Shown here: positions 49,792 to 58,113 of the stretch, in pieces | How positions within the stretch are numbered: the stretch's first letter is position 1 | Layout of the letters: each line of letters starts with the position of its first letter | NCBI GenBank assembly: GCA_028290905.1 | Contig: JAQGIW010000245.1 | Location: forward strand, 1 to 64,000 | Source: Caulobacteraceae bacterium | Lineage (GTDB): Bacteria > Pseudomonadota > Alphaproteobacteria > Caulobacterales > Caulobacteraceae | DNA length: 64,000 nucleotides | Direction: 5' to 3' | Program-made: the position numbers and the translations under genes | The notes under the pieces: model-generated | Databases searched by the model: none | What the model saw: the letters and a program-made list of their open reading frames with translations, nothing else | Told to the model about the DNA's origin: nothing

Positions 49792-50202
49792 TCAGGCCTC
49801 CGCCATGAACCGCAGATCCAGTCGCGCGGAGCCCTGGGGGTCCGTCACCGGCGCCAGCACCGCGACCATCGCCGCGCCGGGGTGCAGGCGGGTCTCGCCT
49901 CCCTCGATCAGCGTACGGATGATCGGTCCATCCTCGAGCCTGATCGACCCCACCGTGAACGGCGCCTCGCGGCCCTTGCCGGCATGCAGGTGCACGCGCG
50001 CGGAGGCCAGCAATCGCCCGGCGCCCGTGAGCGCCCGCGGCTGCAGGTCGGTCCCGCCGCACCGCTCGCAGCCGTAGCTCTGCAGGGGAAAGAACACGTG
50101 GCCACAGGCGCAGGCGCCGCCGAGCAGGGCTGGCGGCTCCGGCCGGGCGGCGCTGCCGGCGCGCCGATAGAGCGTCGGTTTCAGCAGGTCCGGATCGCTC
50201 AT
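49792..50202 (-). CDS. Zn-ribbon OB-fold protein (DUF35-type), thiolase partner
   Basis: GACACGHVFFPLQSYGCERCGGTDL zinc ribbon; adjacent to thiolase. Confidence 0.88.
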   Translation of the reverse strand: MSDPDLLKPTLYRRAGSAARPEPPALLGGACACGHVFFPLQSYGCERCGGTDLQPRALTGAGRLLASARVHLHAGKGREAPFTVGSIRLEDGPIIRTLIEGGETRLHPGAAMVAVLAPVTDPQGSARLDLRFMAEA

Positions 50203-50268
50203 TCTCGTCGCCTCGCCCTTTTTGCCGCGTCGATCCCGACATTGGCTGTTGACGGCGAACCCAACATG

Positions 50269-50294
50269 TAATTTGTTTGTGAGCAAGCAAATTA
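50269..50294. promoter_or_regulatory. Operator-like inverted repeat in divergent promoter (candidate TetR operator)
   Basis: TAATTTGTTTG-TGAG-CAAGCAAATTA, 10/11 arm match. Confidence 0.75.
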
Positions 50295-50930
50295 TTGAGG
50301 CCCGGGGTGAGAACGCTGACCGAGAGGACCGAACGACGTTCCCAGGCCGAAAGGCGGGACGAAGCCGAACAGCGTTTGCTGGCGGCGGCCGTGCGGCTGG
50401 TGGCCGAGCGGGGACTGGAGCGCACCACCTTGAGCGAGGTGGGCGAGGCCGCCGGCTACAGCCGTGGCCTGCCGGCCCACTATTTCGGCGGCAAGAGCGG
50501 GCTGATCGTCACACTGGCGGCGCATCTTATCGGCCGCTTCGGCCGGGCTCTGGAGCGCGCCGAACGTCACGGTCCAGGGCTGAAACGTTTGCTCGGCGCC
50601 GCGGCCTTCTATTTCGATAGCGCCGCCAAGGATCAGACGCGGACCCGGGCCCTGTTCGTGCTGCTGGGCGAGGGATTGAACAACGCCCTCGTCACCGACC
50701 GGCTCGCCGAGCTCAACGCCCGCAGCGCGAAGACCTTCGAGACCAATCTGCGGGCCGCCATCGCCGACGGCGAGGTGAGGGCGGATATCGACGCCGAGTC
50801 ACAGGCGATCCTGATCCTGGCCGCCCTGCGTGGCGCGGTCGGCCAATGGCTGCTCGCGCCCAAGACGATCGACCTCTCTGCCCTGCGCGATGAGTTCGTC
50901 GCCTCCCTAAGCCGGAGCCTGGCGCCATGA
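50295..50930 (+). CDS. TetR-family transcriptional regulator
   Basis: RLLAAAVRLVAERGLERTTLSEVGEAAGYSRGLPAHYFGGKSGLI HTH; start TTG 50295 or GTG 50307. Confidence 0.92.
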   Translation: MRPGVRTLTERTERRSQAERRDEAEQRLLAAAVRLVAERGLERTTLSEVGEAAGYSRGLPAHYFGGKSGLIVTLAAHLIGRFGRALERAERHGPGLKRLLGAAAFYFDSAAKDQTRTRALFVLLGEGLNNALVTDRLAELNARSAKTFETNLRAAIADGEVRADIDAESQAILILAALRGAVGQWLLAPKTIDLSALRDEFVASLSRSLAP

Positions 50931-52483
50931 GCGCGCCGCACCCAGGCAGCCTGGAATACTGGGCGGACCAGCAGCCGGACGCGCCCGCCTTGATCGAGGG
51001 CGAGCGGGTGGTGACGTGGCGCGCCTGGAACGAGGAGGCTGATCGCCTGGCTCACGGCCTGCGACGTCTGGGGCTGCAAGCCGGCGACATCCTGGTCACG
51101 CGCCTGCAGATCCGGCCGGAGTGGCCCATCGTCAGCGCCGCGGCCGGCAAGCTGGGCTGCCGGATCCTCGGGCTCAACTGGCGACTGACCCCATCCGAGA
51201 CGCGCTACGTCCTCGCCAACAGCGGGGCCCAGGCGATTATCTGCGACGACGCCGACCCGGCCGCCCTGGCCCCGGCGTTCGAGGGCCTGGATCTGAAGTT
51301 CGCCGTCTCCATTGACACCGCAGCCAACGGCTTTGAGCCCTATGCGGACCTGGTGAGGGCGCCGCCGGCGCCGCTCTACGCCGCCGGCAACCCCCCGCTC
51401 ATCCTGTACACCTCGGGCACCACTGGCCTGCCCAAGGGCGTGGTCATGGGCGCGCGGCCCGATCGCCACGATCCCGAGGTCGCCCGGCAGATCCGCGAAT
51501 ACCAGCAGAGTGTCGCCGGCAGCCGCCCGCAGGTGAGCGGCGACGTCCAGCTGATCACCCTGCCGATGCATCATGGCGCGGGCCCGGGTGCGGTGTGGGG
51601 ATCGCTGGCACGCGGCAACACGATGGTGCTGCTGCGGCGCTTCGATCCGGAGGACGCCCTGCGCCTGATCGAGAAGCACAGGGTCACCGCCTGGACCGGC
51701 GTTCCCACCATGTACAAGCGCCTTGCCGGCCTGCCGCCGGAGATCCTCGCCCGCTACGACGTCTCCTCGATCCGTATCCTGGGCGTGGGGGCGGCGCCGG
51801 TGCCCTATTCGCTCAAGCAGTGGATCATCGGCCATTTCGGCCCGCGCCTTTCCGAGGGCTACGGGGCTACCGAAGTCGGCATGATCACCGCCCTCTTGCC
51901 GGAGATGCAGACCCTCAAGCCCGGGTCCAGCGGCCTGCCCCACACCCATGTGACGATCTCCATCCGCGATGAAGACGGCGCGGAACTGGGGCGGAACGAG
52001 GAAGGGGAGATCTGGGTCAGGACGCCGATGGTGATCCGCGGCTACCTGAACGCCAAGCCCCTGGAGCGCGACACCCTGGACGAGGCGGGGTTCTTCCGCA
52101 CCGGCGACGTGGGCCGCCTGGACGAGGACGGCTATCTGTTCATCACCGACCGCGCCAAGGACATGATCGTCTCGGGCGGCGTGAATATCTATCCGGCCGA
52201 GATCGAGGCGGCGATCATCCGCCACCCGGCGGTGCAGGACGTCGCCGTCATCGGCATTCCCGATGACGACTTCGGCGAACAGGTGAAGGCGTTCTGCGAG
52301 CTCAAGCCCGGCCGCGCCGCCGCCCCGGAAGAGATCCTCGCCCACTGTGCCGACACCCTGGCCGGGTACAAACGGCCGAAGACCCTCGAGATCGTGGCGG
52401 AACTGCCACGCAACACCATGGGCAAGCTGCTCAAGCGCGAGCTGCGTGACCCCTACTGGAAAGGACGGGAGAGAAACGTATGA
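50927..52483 (+). CDS. AMP-dependent acyl-CoA synthetase/ligase
   Basis: LILYTSGTTGLPKGVVMG; GYGATEVGMITAL; RTGDVGRLDEDGYLFITDRAKDMIVSGGVNIYPAEIE. Confidence 0.95.
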   Translation: MSAPHPGSLEYWADQQPDAPALIEGERVVTWRAWNEEADRLAHGLRRLGLQAGDILVTRLQIRPEWPIVSAAAGKLGCRILGLNWRLTPSETRYVLANSGAQAIICDDADPAALAPAFEGLDLKFAVSIDTAANGFEPYADLVRAPPAPLYAAGNPPLILYTSGTTGLPKGVVMGARPDRHDPEVARQIREYQQSVAGSRPQVSGDVQLITLPMHHGAGPGAVWGSLARGNTMVLLRRFDPEDALRLIEKHRVTAWTGVPTMYKRLAGLPPEILARYDVSSIRILGVGAAPVPYSLKQWIIGHFGPRLSEGYGATEVGMITALLPEMQTLKPGSSGLPHTHVTISIRDEDGAELGRNEEGEIWVRTPMVIRGYLNAKPLERDTLDEAGFFRTGDVGRLDEDGYLFITDRAKDMIVSGGVNIYPAEIEAAIIRHPAVQDVAVIGIPDDDFGEQVKAFCELKPGRAAAPEEILAHCADTLAGYKRPKTLEIVAELPRNTMGKLLKRELRDPYWKGRERNV

Positions 52484-53274
52484 CCGACATCCTCGATCTG
52501 GCCGGGCGCGTGGCCCTGGTGACCGGCTCGGGCCAGGGGGTGGGGCGCCAGATCGCCCTGCACCTGGCCGCGCACAACGCCGGCGGCGTGGTGTGCAACG
52601 ACTATGTGCTCGAACGAGCCGAGGCGGTGGCGGAGGAGATCCGCGCCGCCGGAGGGAAAGCGCTCGCCCTGCAGGGCGATGTCTCCGACCACGAAGGCGT
52701 CAAGGCCATGGTCGCCCGGGCGACAGCAGAGTTTGGGCCGATCGGGGTGCTGGTCAACAACGCCGGCAACGCCGGCGCCAATCCTTCGCCGGAACTGCGC
52801 AAGCCGTTCTGGGAAACTGGGCCCGAAGTCTGGAACAGCTTCATTGGCGTCAATCTCTATGGCGTCATGAACTGCACCGCCGCCGTCATCCCCGGGATGA
52901 TCGCCCGCGAGGCGCCCGGCCGGATCGTGACGATCATCTCGGACGCCGGCCGGTGGGGCGACGCCAGCATGGAGCCTTACGCCGCGGCCAAGGCCGGCGC
53001 GGCGGGCTTCATGCGCTCGGTCGCCAGGACGCTCGGTCGACATCAGATCACCGCCAACTCCGTCGCCATCGCTCTGACGGCGACGCCGGCGGTGGAGCGC
53101 ACCCTTAAGGGCGACCCCGAGCGACTGAAGCGCCAGATGGAAAAGTACATCATACGCCGCCCGGGCCGGCCGGACGACGTGGCCAACATGGTGCTGTTCC
53201 TGGCCTCGGACGCCAGCCCCTGGATCACCGGGCAGGTCTATCCGGTCAACGGCGGCTTCACGCTCGCTCTTTAG
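52480..53274 (+). CDS. Short-chain dehydrogenase/reductase
   Basis: GRVALVTGSGQGVGRQIALHLA; VLVNNAGNAG; YAAAKAGAAGFMRSVA. Confidence 0.94.
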   Translation: MTDILDLAGRVALVTGSGQGVGRQIALHLAAHNAGGVVCNDYVLERAEAVAEEIRAAGGKALALQGDVSDHEGVKAMVARATAEFGPIGVLVNNAGNAGANPSPELRKPFWETGPEVWNSFIGVNLYGVMNCTAAVIPGMIAREAPGRIVTIISDAGRWGDASMEPYAAAKAGAAGFMRSVARTLGRHQITANSVAIALTATPAVERTLKGDPERLKRQMEKYIIRRPGRPDDVANMVLFLASDASPWITGQVYPVNGGFTLAL

Positions 53275-53297
53275 AGGTTTCACCAAGGAAGCTTTCC

Positions 53298-54065
53298 ATG
53301 AGCGAAGAACCGCGGATCCTCACCGAGCGCTTCGGCCATGTGCTGGTGATCACCATGAACCGGCCGCAGGCCCGCAACGCCTTCGACGCTGCGAGCGCGC
53401 AGGCCATGGAGGCCGCCGTCGACACCTTCGACGCCGAGGACGACCTCTTCGTCGGCGTGATCACAGGGGCCGGCGGCAACTTCTCCGCCGGGGCCGACCT
53501 CAAGGCGGCCGCCCGCGGCGAGCGCGCGGCGACCAGGCGCGGGGGCTTCGGCATGTTCGCCAGGCCGCCGCCCAAGCCGGTGATCGCCGCGGTGGAGGGC
53601 TACGCCGTCGGCGGCGGCTTCGAGCTGTGCCTGGCCTGCGACCTGATCGTGGCCGCCCGCACCGCCCGCTTCGGCCTGCCCGAGGTGCGCCACAACGTGG
53701 TGGCGATCGGCGGCGGCCTCTTTCGGCTCCCCAGGCGCATGCCCTACCACCTGGCCATGGAGTTGGCCCTCACCGGCGAGTTCCGCGACGCCGAGTTCTT
53801 CCATCGCCATGGGGTCGTGAACCGGGTGGTCGAGGAAGGCGCGGCCCTGGCCGAGGCGAAAGCCTGGGCCCAGGCCCTGCTGGTCAACGGCCCCACCGCC
53901 CTGGCCGCCTCCAAGCAGATTATGTGGCATTCGGCCGACTGGACCGATGAGGAGGCGTGGCGCGAGCAGATGACCTACGCCAATCGCGCCCTGCAATCGG
54001 AGGATCGCAAGGAGGGCCTCGCCGCCTTCGCCGAGAAGCGAAAGCCGGTGTGGTCGGGCCGATGA
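53298..54065 (+). CDS. Enoyl-CoA hydratase/isomerase (crotonase) family
   Basis: VLVITMNRPQARNAFDAASAQAME; GAGGNFSAGADLKA; AAVEGYAVGGGFELCLACDLIVAA. Confidence 0.94.
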   Translation: MSEEPRILTERFGHVLVITMNRPQARNAFDAASAQAMEAAVDTFDAEDDLFVGVITGAGGNFSAGADLKAAARGERAATRRGGFGMFARPPPKPVIAAVEGYAVGGGFELCLACDLIVAARTARFGLPEVRHNVVAIGGGLFRLPRRMPYHLAMELALTGEFRDAEFFHRHGVVNRVVEEGAALAEAKAWAQALLVNGPTALAASKQIMWHSADWTDEEAWREQMTYANRALQSEDRKEGLAAFAEKRKPVWSGR

Positions 54066-55012
54066 CCTCCTGGGGCGGGCGCCTTCCATCGGGGTTGAGC
54101 GCCCGCCTCGCCCTGCCGCTGATCGCCGCACCGATGCTGCGCGTCTCCGGCCCGGACCTGGTCGTCGCGGCGTGCGGGGCTGGCGTGGTCGGCGCATTTC
54201 CCACCAAGAACGCGCGCACCACTGCGGAGCTGGACGCCTGGCTCACCGACATTCGCGCGCGCTTGGCGGACCGGGATGGCTCCGCCGCGCCATTCTGCCC
54301 AAACCTGATCATGCGCGACGGGCGGCTGAACGAGGATCTCGCCTGCGTCGCCCGCCACGGCGCCGAGCTGGTGATCACCAGCGTAGGCTCGCCGGCGCCC
54401 GCGGTGGCGGCCCTGCATGACGCCGGCTGCCTGGTCCTTGCCGATGTGGCGAGCCTTCGCCACGCCGCCCGCGCCATCGAGGCGGGCGCGGATGGGTTGA
54501 TCCTGCTTACCGCTGGGGCCGGGGGCCAGACCGGCTGGCTGAATCCCTTCGCCTTCGTCCGCGCCGTGCGGGCGATGTTCGACGGTTTGGTGGTGCTGGC
54601 CGGCGGCGTTTCCGACGGCCAGGCCCTGGCGGCCGCCTGCGTGCTCGGCTGCGACCTCGCCTACATGGGCACCCGGTTCATCGCCGCTTCCGAGAGCATG
54701 GCCTCGGACGCCTATCGCCGGATGCTCGTCGAGGCGTCCATGGACGACGTCCTGCAGACCTCCAGCTTCACCGGGTTGCCCGCCAACATGCTGGCTCCCT
54801 CGATCCGAGCGGCCGGCCTGGACCCCGAGCGGCTCGACGAGAGCATGAGCGAAGCCCGCGCCCGGGAACAATATGGCCCCGGCGCCGCCGAGGGTCCCCG
54901 GCGCTGGACCGACATCTGGAGCGCCGGCCATTCCGTCTCCGGCGTCACCGGCCTGCAGTCGGCCGGCGATGTCATCGACCAGACCCGCGCCGAGTTCGAG
55001 GCGGCAATCTGA
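54062..55012 (+). CDS. Nitronate monooxygenase (2-nitropropane dioxygenase-like)
   Basis: LPLIAAPMLRVSGPDLVVAACGAGVVGAFP; GADGLILLTAGAGGQTG; LAGGVSDGQALAAACVLGCDLAYMGTRFIA; ATGA overlap with upstream stop. Confidence 0.92.
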   Translation: MTSWGGRLPSGLSARLALPLIAAPMLRVSGPDLVVAACGAGVVGAFPTKNARTTAELDAWLTDIRARLADRDGSAAPFCPNLIMRDGRLNEDLACVARHGAELVITSVGSPAPAVAALHDAGCLVLADVASLRHAARAIEAGADGLILLTAGAGGQTGWLNPFAFVRAVRAMFDGLVVLAGGVSDGQALAAACVLGCDLAYMGTRFIAASESMASDAYRRMLVEASMDDVLQTSSFTGLPANMLAPSIRAAGLDPERLDESMSEARAREQYGPGAAEGPRRWTDIWSAGHSVSGVTGLQSAGDVIDQTRAEFEAAI

Positions 55013-55026
55013 GTTTCGCCTATCCC

Positions 55027-55329
55027 CTATGGCGTGTCTGGAGCATCCTTCACGGCCACATAGCGGCGGGCGCCGGTGGCGGGGTCGCTGTGGACTTCGA
55101 CCAGCTTGCCGCTCTCGGGATCGATGAAGCGCTCGCCGGTGGCCTTGAACGCGCCCCCGGGGGCTTGGCCGCTCAGGCGGCGATAGCGGTGATTCTCGAA
55201 CACGAGGCCGGCCAGCACAAGCGCCAGACCGATCGTCGGGCCGATCGCGGGCGCTCCAACCATCGCCACCCCGATGCACGAGCCGACGAACAGCAGCGAG
55301 ACGATGGCGATGAGAAAGGCCCGCAGCAT
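55027..55329 (-). CDS. Small membrane protein of unknown function
   Basis: MLRAFLIAIVSLLFVGSCIGVAMVGAPAIGPTIGLALVLAGLVFENHRYRRL two TM segments. Confidence 0.65.
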   Translation of the reverse strand: MLRAFLIAIVSLLFVGSCIGVAMVGAPAIGPTIGLALVLAGLVFENHRYRRLSGQAPGGAFKATGERFIDPESGKLVEVHSDPATGARRYVAVKDAPDTP

Positions 55330-55339
55330 CGGCGCCGCC

Positions 55340-55660
55340 TCAGGGGGTATCGAGGACGACGGCGGTGCCATAGGCCACCACCTCGCTCATCATCTGGCCG
55401 ATCTCCGATCCGTCGAACCTCATCATCACGATGGCGTTGGCGCCCATGACGGTGGCGTTGGCGACCATGCGGTCGATGGCGTGACGGCGCGATTCCTCGA
55501 CCATCGAGGTGTATTCCACGATCTCGCCGCCGAACACGGTCCGAAGCCCGGCCATGATGTTGCCGCCCAGGCCCCGGCTGCGTACGACGACCCCGAAAAC
55601 CTGTCCCTTGACCTCCAGCACCCGCCGACCCGGCACGTTTTCTGTCGTGGTGACCAGCAT
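55340..55660 (-). CDS. YbjQ-family (UPF0145) protein
   Basis: MLVTTTENVPGRRVLEVKGQVFGVVVRSRGLGGNIMAGLRTVFGGEIVEYTSMVEESRRHAIDRM. Confidence 0.92.
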   Translation of the reverse strand: MLVTTTENVPGRRVLEVKGQVFGVVVRSRGLGGNIMAGLRTVFGGEIVEYTSMVEESRRHAIDRMVANATVMGANAIVMMRFDGSEIGQMMSEVVAYGTAVVLDTP

Positions 55661-55762
55661 GGCCTGTCTTTCCCCATGTCCGCCCTCGTTGGGGCGATTG
55701 AGACTCGCCCATACGCCGTTGGCGGGTTCCGCCCAAGGCCATTCTCCGCCGGCCACGCTCGG

Positions 55763-55861
55763 GGGCTCGACGATCGCGTCGCCCTGGTCACCGGCGCCGC
55801 CGGCGGCATCGGGCTCTCCATCGTCGAGGCCCTGGCCGACGGCGGCTATACCTGCTTGTGA
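55763..55861 (+). pseudogene. Short-chain dehydrogenase N-terminal fragment
   Basis: GLDDRVALVTGAAGGIGLSIVEALADGGYTCL* contains the TGxxGGIG cofactor motif, then ends. Confidence 0.7.
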
Positions 55862-55883
55862 GACCGCCGCTCGGGGCGTGGAC

Positions 55884-56621
55884 TCAATCCTGGGCGGTGG
55901 GCCGGACGACGATGTCGCCTACGTCGACGTCGTCCGGCTGCTCGATGGCGAAGGCGATGGCCCGGGCGATCGCGTCGGGAGGAATGGCGATCTCGGTCAT
56001 TCGCCGGACAATCGCGGTCCTCACCTCCGGGTCGGGCATGGAGCGCGCCAGATCGGTCCGGACAAACCCGGGCGACACACCGGTGACGCGGAGGGTCTTG
56101 CCGGCCTCCTGGCGCAGGGCCTCGGTCAGGGTGCGGACCGCGTTCTTCGTGGCCGCGTAGACGCCCTGCGAGGGAACGATCTTCAACCCGGCGGTGGAGA
56201 TGACGTTGACGATGTGTCCCGAGCCCTGCTCCCGGAAGACGGGCAGGGCGGCGGCGATCCCGTAGAGCACCCCCCTGAGGTTGACGTCGATCATGGCGTC
56301 CCAGTCCTCGACCCGCAGCGCGTCGAAGCGCGAGGCGGGAGCGATCCCGGCGTTGTTGACCAGGACGTCGAGCCTTCCGAACGTCCCGCGGGCGAGCGCC
56401 ACCAGCGCCGTGAGGTCGTCCCGCCGCGTGACGTCCGTCCGCGCGAATGCGGCCTCGCCGCCTGCCGCCGCGATACTCCGGGCCAGGGCCTCGAGCTGAT
56501 CGGTACGGCGGGCGCCGAGCACGACCCGGGCGCCGCGCCCGGCGAGCAGGCGCGCGGTCGCCTCCCCGATCCCGCTGCTGGCGCCGGTGATCGCGACGAC
56601 CTTGCCCTCGATGCCGGTCAT
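55884..56621 (-). CDS. Short-chain dehydrogenase/reductase
   Basis: GKVVAITGASSGIGEATARLLAGRGARVVLGARR; VLVNNAGIAP; YAATKNAVRTLTEALRQE. Confidence 0.94.
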   Translation of the reverse strand: MTGIEGKVVAITGASSGIGEATARLLAGRGARVVLGARRTDQLEALARSIAAAGGEAAFARTDVTRRDDLTALVALARGTFGRLDVLVNNAGIAPASRFDALRVEDWDAMIDVNLRGVLYGIAAALPVFREQGSGHIVNVISTAGLKIVPSQGVYAATKNAVRTLTEALRQEAGKTLRVTGVSPGFVRTDLARSMPDPEVRTAIVRRMTEIAIPPDAIARAIAFAIEQPDDVDVGDIVVRPTAQD

Positions 56622-56691
56622 GACCTCTCCGTTGCGCTGGGATACGGCCAGGGTGGCGATGCGCCGGGGGAAGCGCCAGCCGGCCTAGTTA

Positions 56692-56792
56692 GCGCGTTCC
56701 GAAAAGTGAGAACCGGTTTTCGGGACAAAACGCGCGTCGAAACGAAGAACTAGACCGGCGATCTGATTCGGTCAGATCGCAACACGGTCTAG
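56692..56792. repeat. Alphaproteobacterial-type palindromic repeat pair
   Basis: gcgcgttccgaaaagtgagaaccggttttcgggacaaaacgcgc..., then ctagaccggcgatctgattcggtcagatcgcaacacggtctag. Confidence 0.85.
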
Positions 56793-57256
56793 GCGCGGTC
56801 GATCCGGGCGGCGTAGCAGCCTCGCCTGGCGTAGTGGGCGTGGAGATAGTCTGCCTGCGGGACGCCGAGGAGCCGCGCGATGACGGCCTCGAGGTCCCGG
56901 CCGTCCACGAGATCGGCGTCGACCATCCGGCCCGACGCGTCGAACGCGCGCAGCGAGATCGGCCGCAGGCGCAGGGCGTCCGGAATCTCGTCGATCCGGT
57001 CGTAGCGATCCCTGGCGCCTTCGCGCACGAAGATCGCGTGACTGGCCCGGTAGGGCGTGTCGGCCGGCTGGTGCGTGAAGTTCACCAGGAGAAGCGTCTC
57101 TCCCGGTTGCGCGTCGCGAACCTCGATCCGGTCGGGATATCCGGGCGTCTGGTCCGCGACGCAGCGTTCCGCGCCAAGCCGGGCGAGCTCTTCGTCCGGC
57201 AGCCCGAACAGGTGACGGAACGGCTCCGGCGACAGGCCGGTAATGCGAAAGCTCAT
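56789..57256 (-). CDS. DUF1203 domain protein
   Basis: MSFRITGLSPEPFRHLFGLPDEELARLGA...DADLVDGRDLEAVIARLL..ADYLHAHYARRGCYAARIDR. Confidence 0.87.
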   Translation of the reverse strand: MSFRITGLSPEPFRHLFGLPDEELARLGAERCVADQTPGYPDRIEVRDAQPGETLLLVNFTHQPADTPYRASHAIFVREGARDRYDRIDEIPDALRLRPISLRAFDASGRMVDADLVDGRDLEAVIARLLGVPQADYLHAHYARRGCYAARIDRA

Positions 57257-57363
57257 GAGGATCCTCTCCGCTGGGGTGAGGCCGCATGAGGGCCGACCCG
57301 GATCGTCGCCGCGATCCGAATGTTGCGGTCGATGTCGTGGAAGGGCGCGGAGTCTGCCCGCGC

Positions 57364-57990
57364 CTACACCTTGCCGGCCACGAGCAGGCGGCCGGGGCCG
57401 AGGCGCTCCAGCACCGCCGGCAGGTCGGAGTCGCTGACCGCGAAGCAGCCTTCGCTGCGACCGAGCATGCCGTGCGTCCGCACCATATCCGGCCCGACAT
57501 ACCAGGCGGCGTGGACGACGATGCCGCGCGGCTCGGCGTTGTTGTTGCTGGGATCGAGGCCAAGCAGGCGCATCGAGCGGCCATGCGCGCCCACGTAGTA
57601 GCCGCCGGTGACGTAGGCGCCTTCGGAAGTGGCCTCAGAGCCGGGCGCGTTGGAGAATCGGCTGAGCCAACCCGTATGCTCCGGATCCGATCCGCGGCCG
57701 TGGGCGACAAGCAGGCTTTGCACGGCGCCGTTGGTCAGGTCGACGAGGTGCAGGCGCGGCGCGCGCGAGGGCTGGGAGAAATCGGCGACGCCCACAAGGT
57801 CGCGGCGGGCGACACGCGAGCCGGCGCGTTCCAGCCCGGCCCGGGCCGCGGCCACGATCGCCGAATTGGCGATCGTGGCTCCCACGATCGTCGCCTTGGC
57901 GAGGGACGCGTGGGTGAGGGCGGCCAGGCCAAGGGAAGCGACGGACGCCTGGAGGAAGTGACGTCGGGGGAGAGAGCTGTTTTCGGACAT
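57364..57990 (-). CDS. Murein L,D-transpeptidase catalytic domain family protein (YkuD_2-like), Tat-like signal
   Basis: LPRRHFLQASVASLGLAALTHAS; GLDPSNNNAEPRGIVVHAAWYVGPDMVRTHGMLGRSEGCFAVSDSDL. Confidence 0.88.
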   Translation of the reverse strand: MSENSSLPRRHFLQASVASLGLAALTHASLAKATIVGATIANSAIVAAARAGLERAGSRVARRDLVGVADFSQPSRAPRLHLVDLTNGAVQSLLVAHGRGSDPEHTGWLSRFSNAPGSEATSEGAYVTGGYYVGAHGRSMRLLGLDPSNNNAEPRGIVVHAAWYVGPDMVRTHGMLGRSEGCFAVSDSDLPAVLERLGPGRLLVAGKV

Positions 57991-58113
57991 GCCTGCGGTC
58001 GGTTAGGGCCGCCGGCCGAGGCGCGGCGCCGGTCTGAGGGCGGGGTCAGAGGGCCCGGATACCAGAATCGGGTTAACCAGGGGTTGTGATATCTCGTCGC
58101 AGGCGCGCAGCCA

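Noticed and set aside
50633-52345. Minus-strand ORF of 570 aa
   Set aside because: Shadow ORF antisense to the TetR and acyl-CoA ligase genes.
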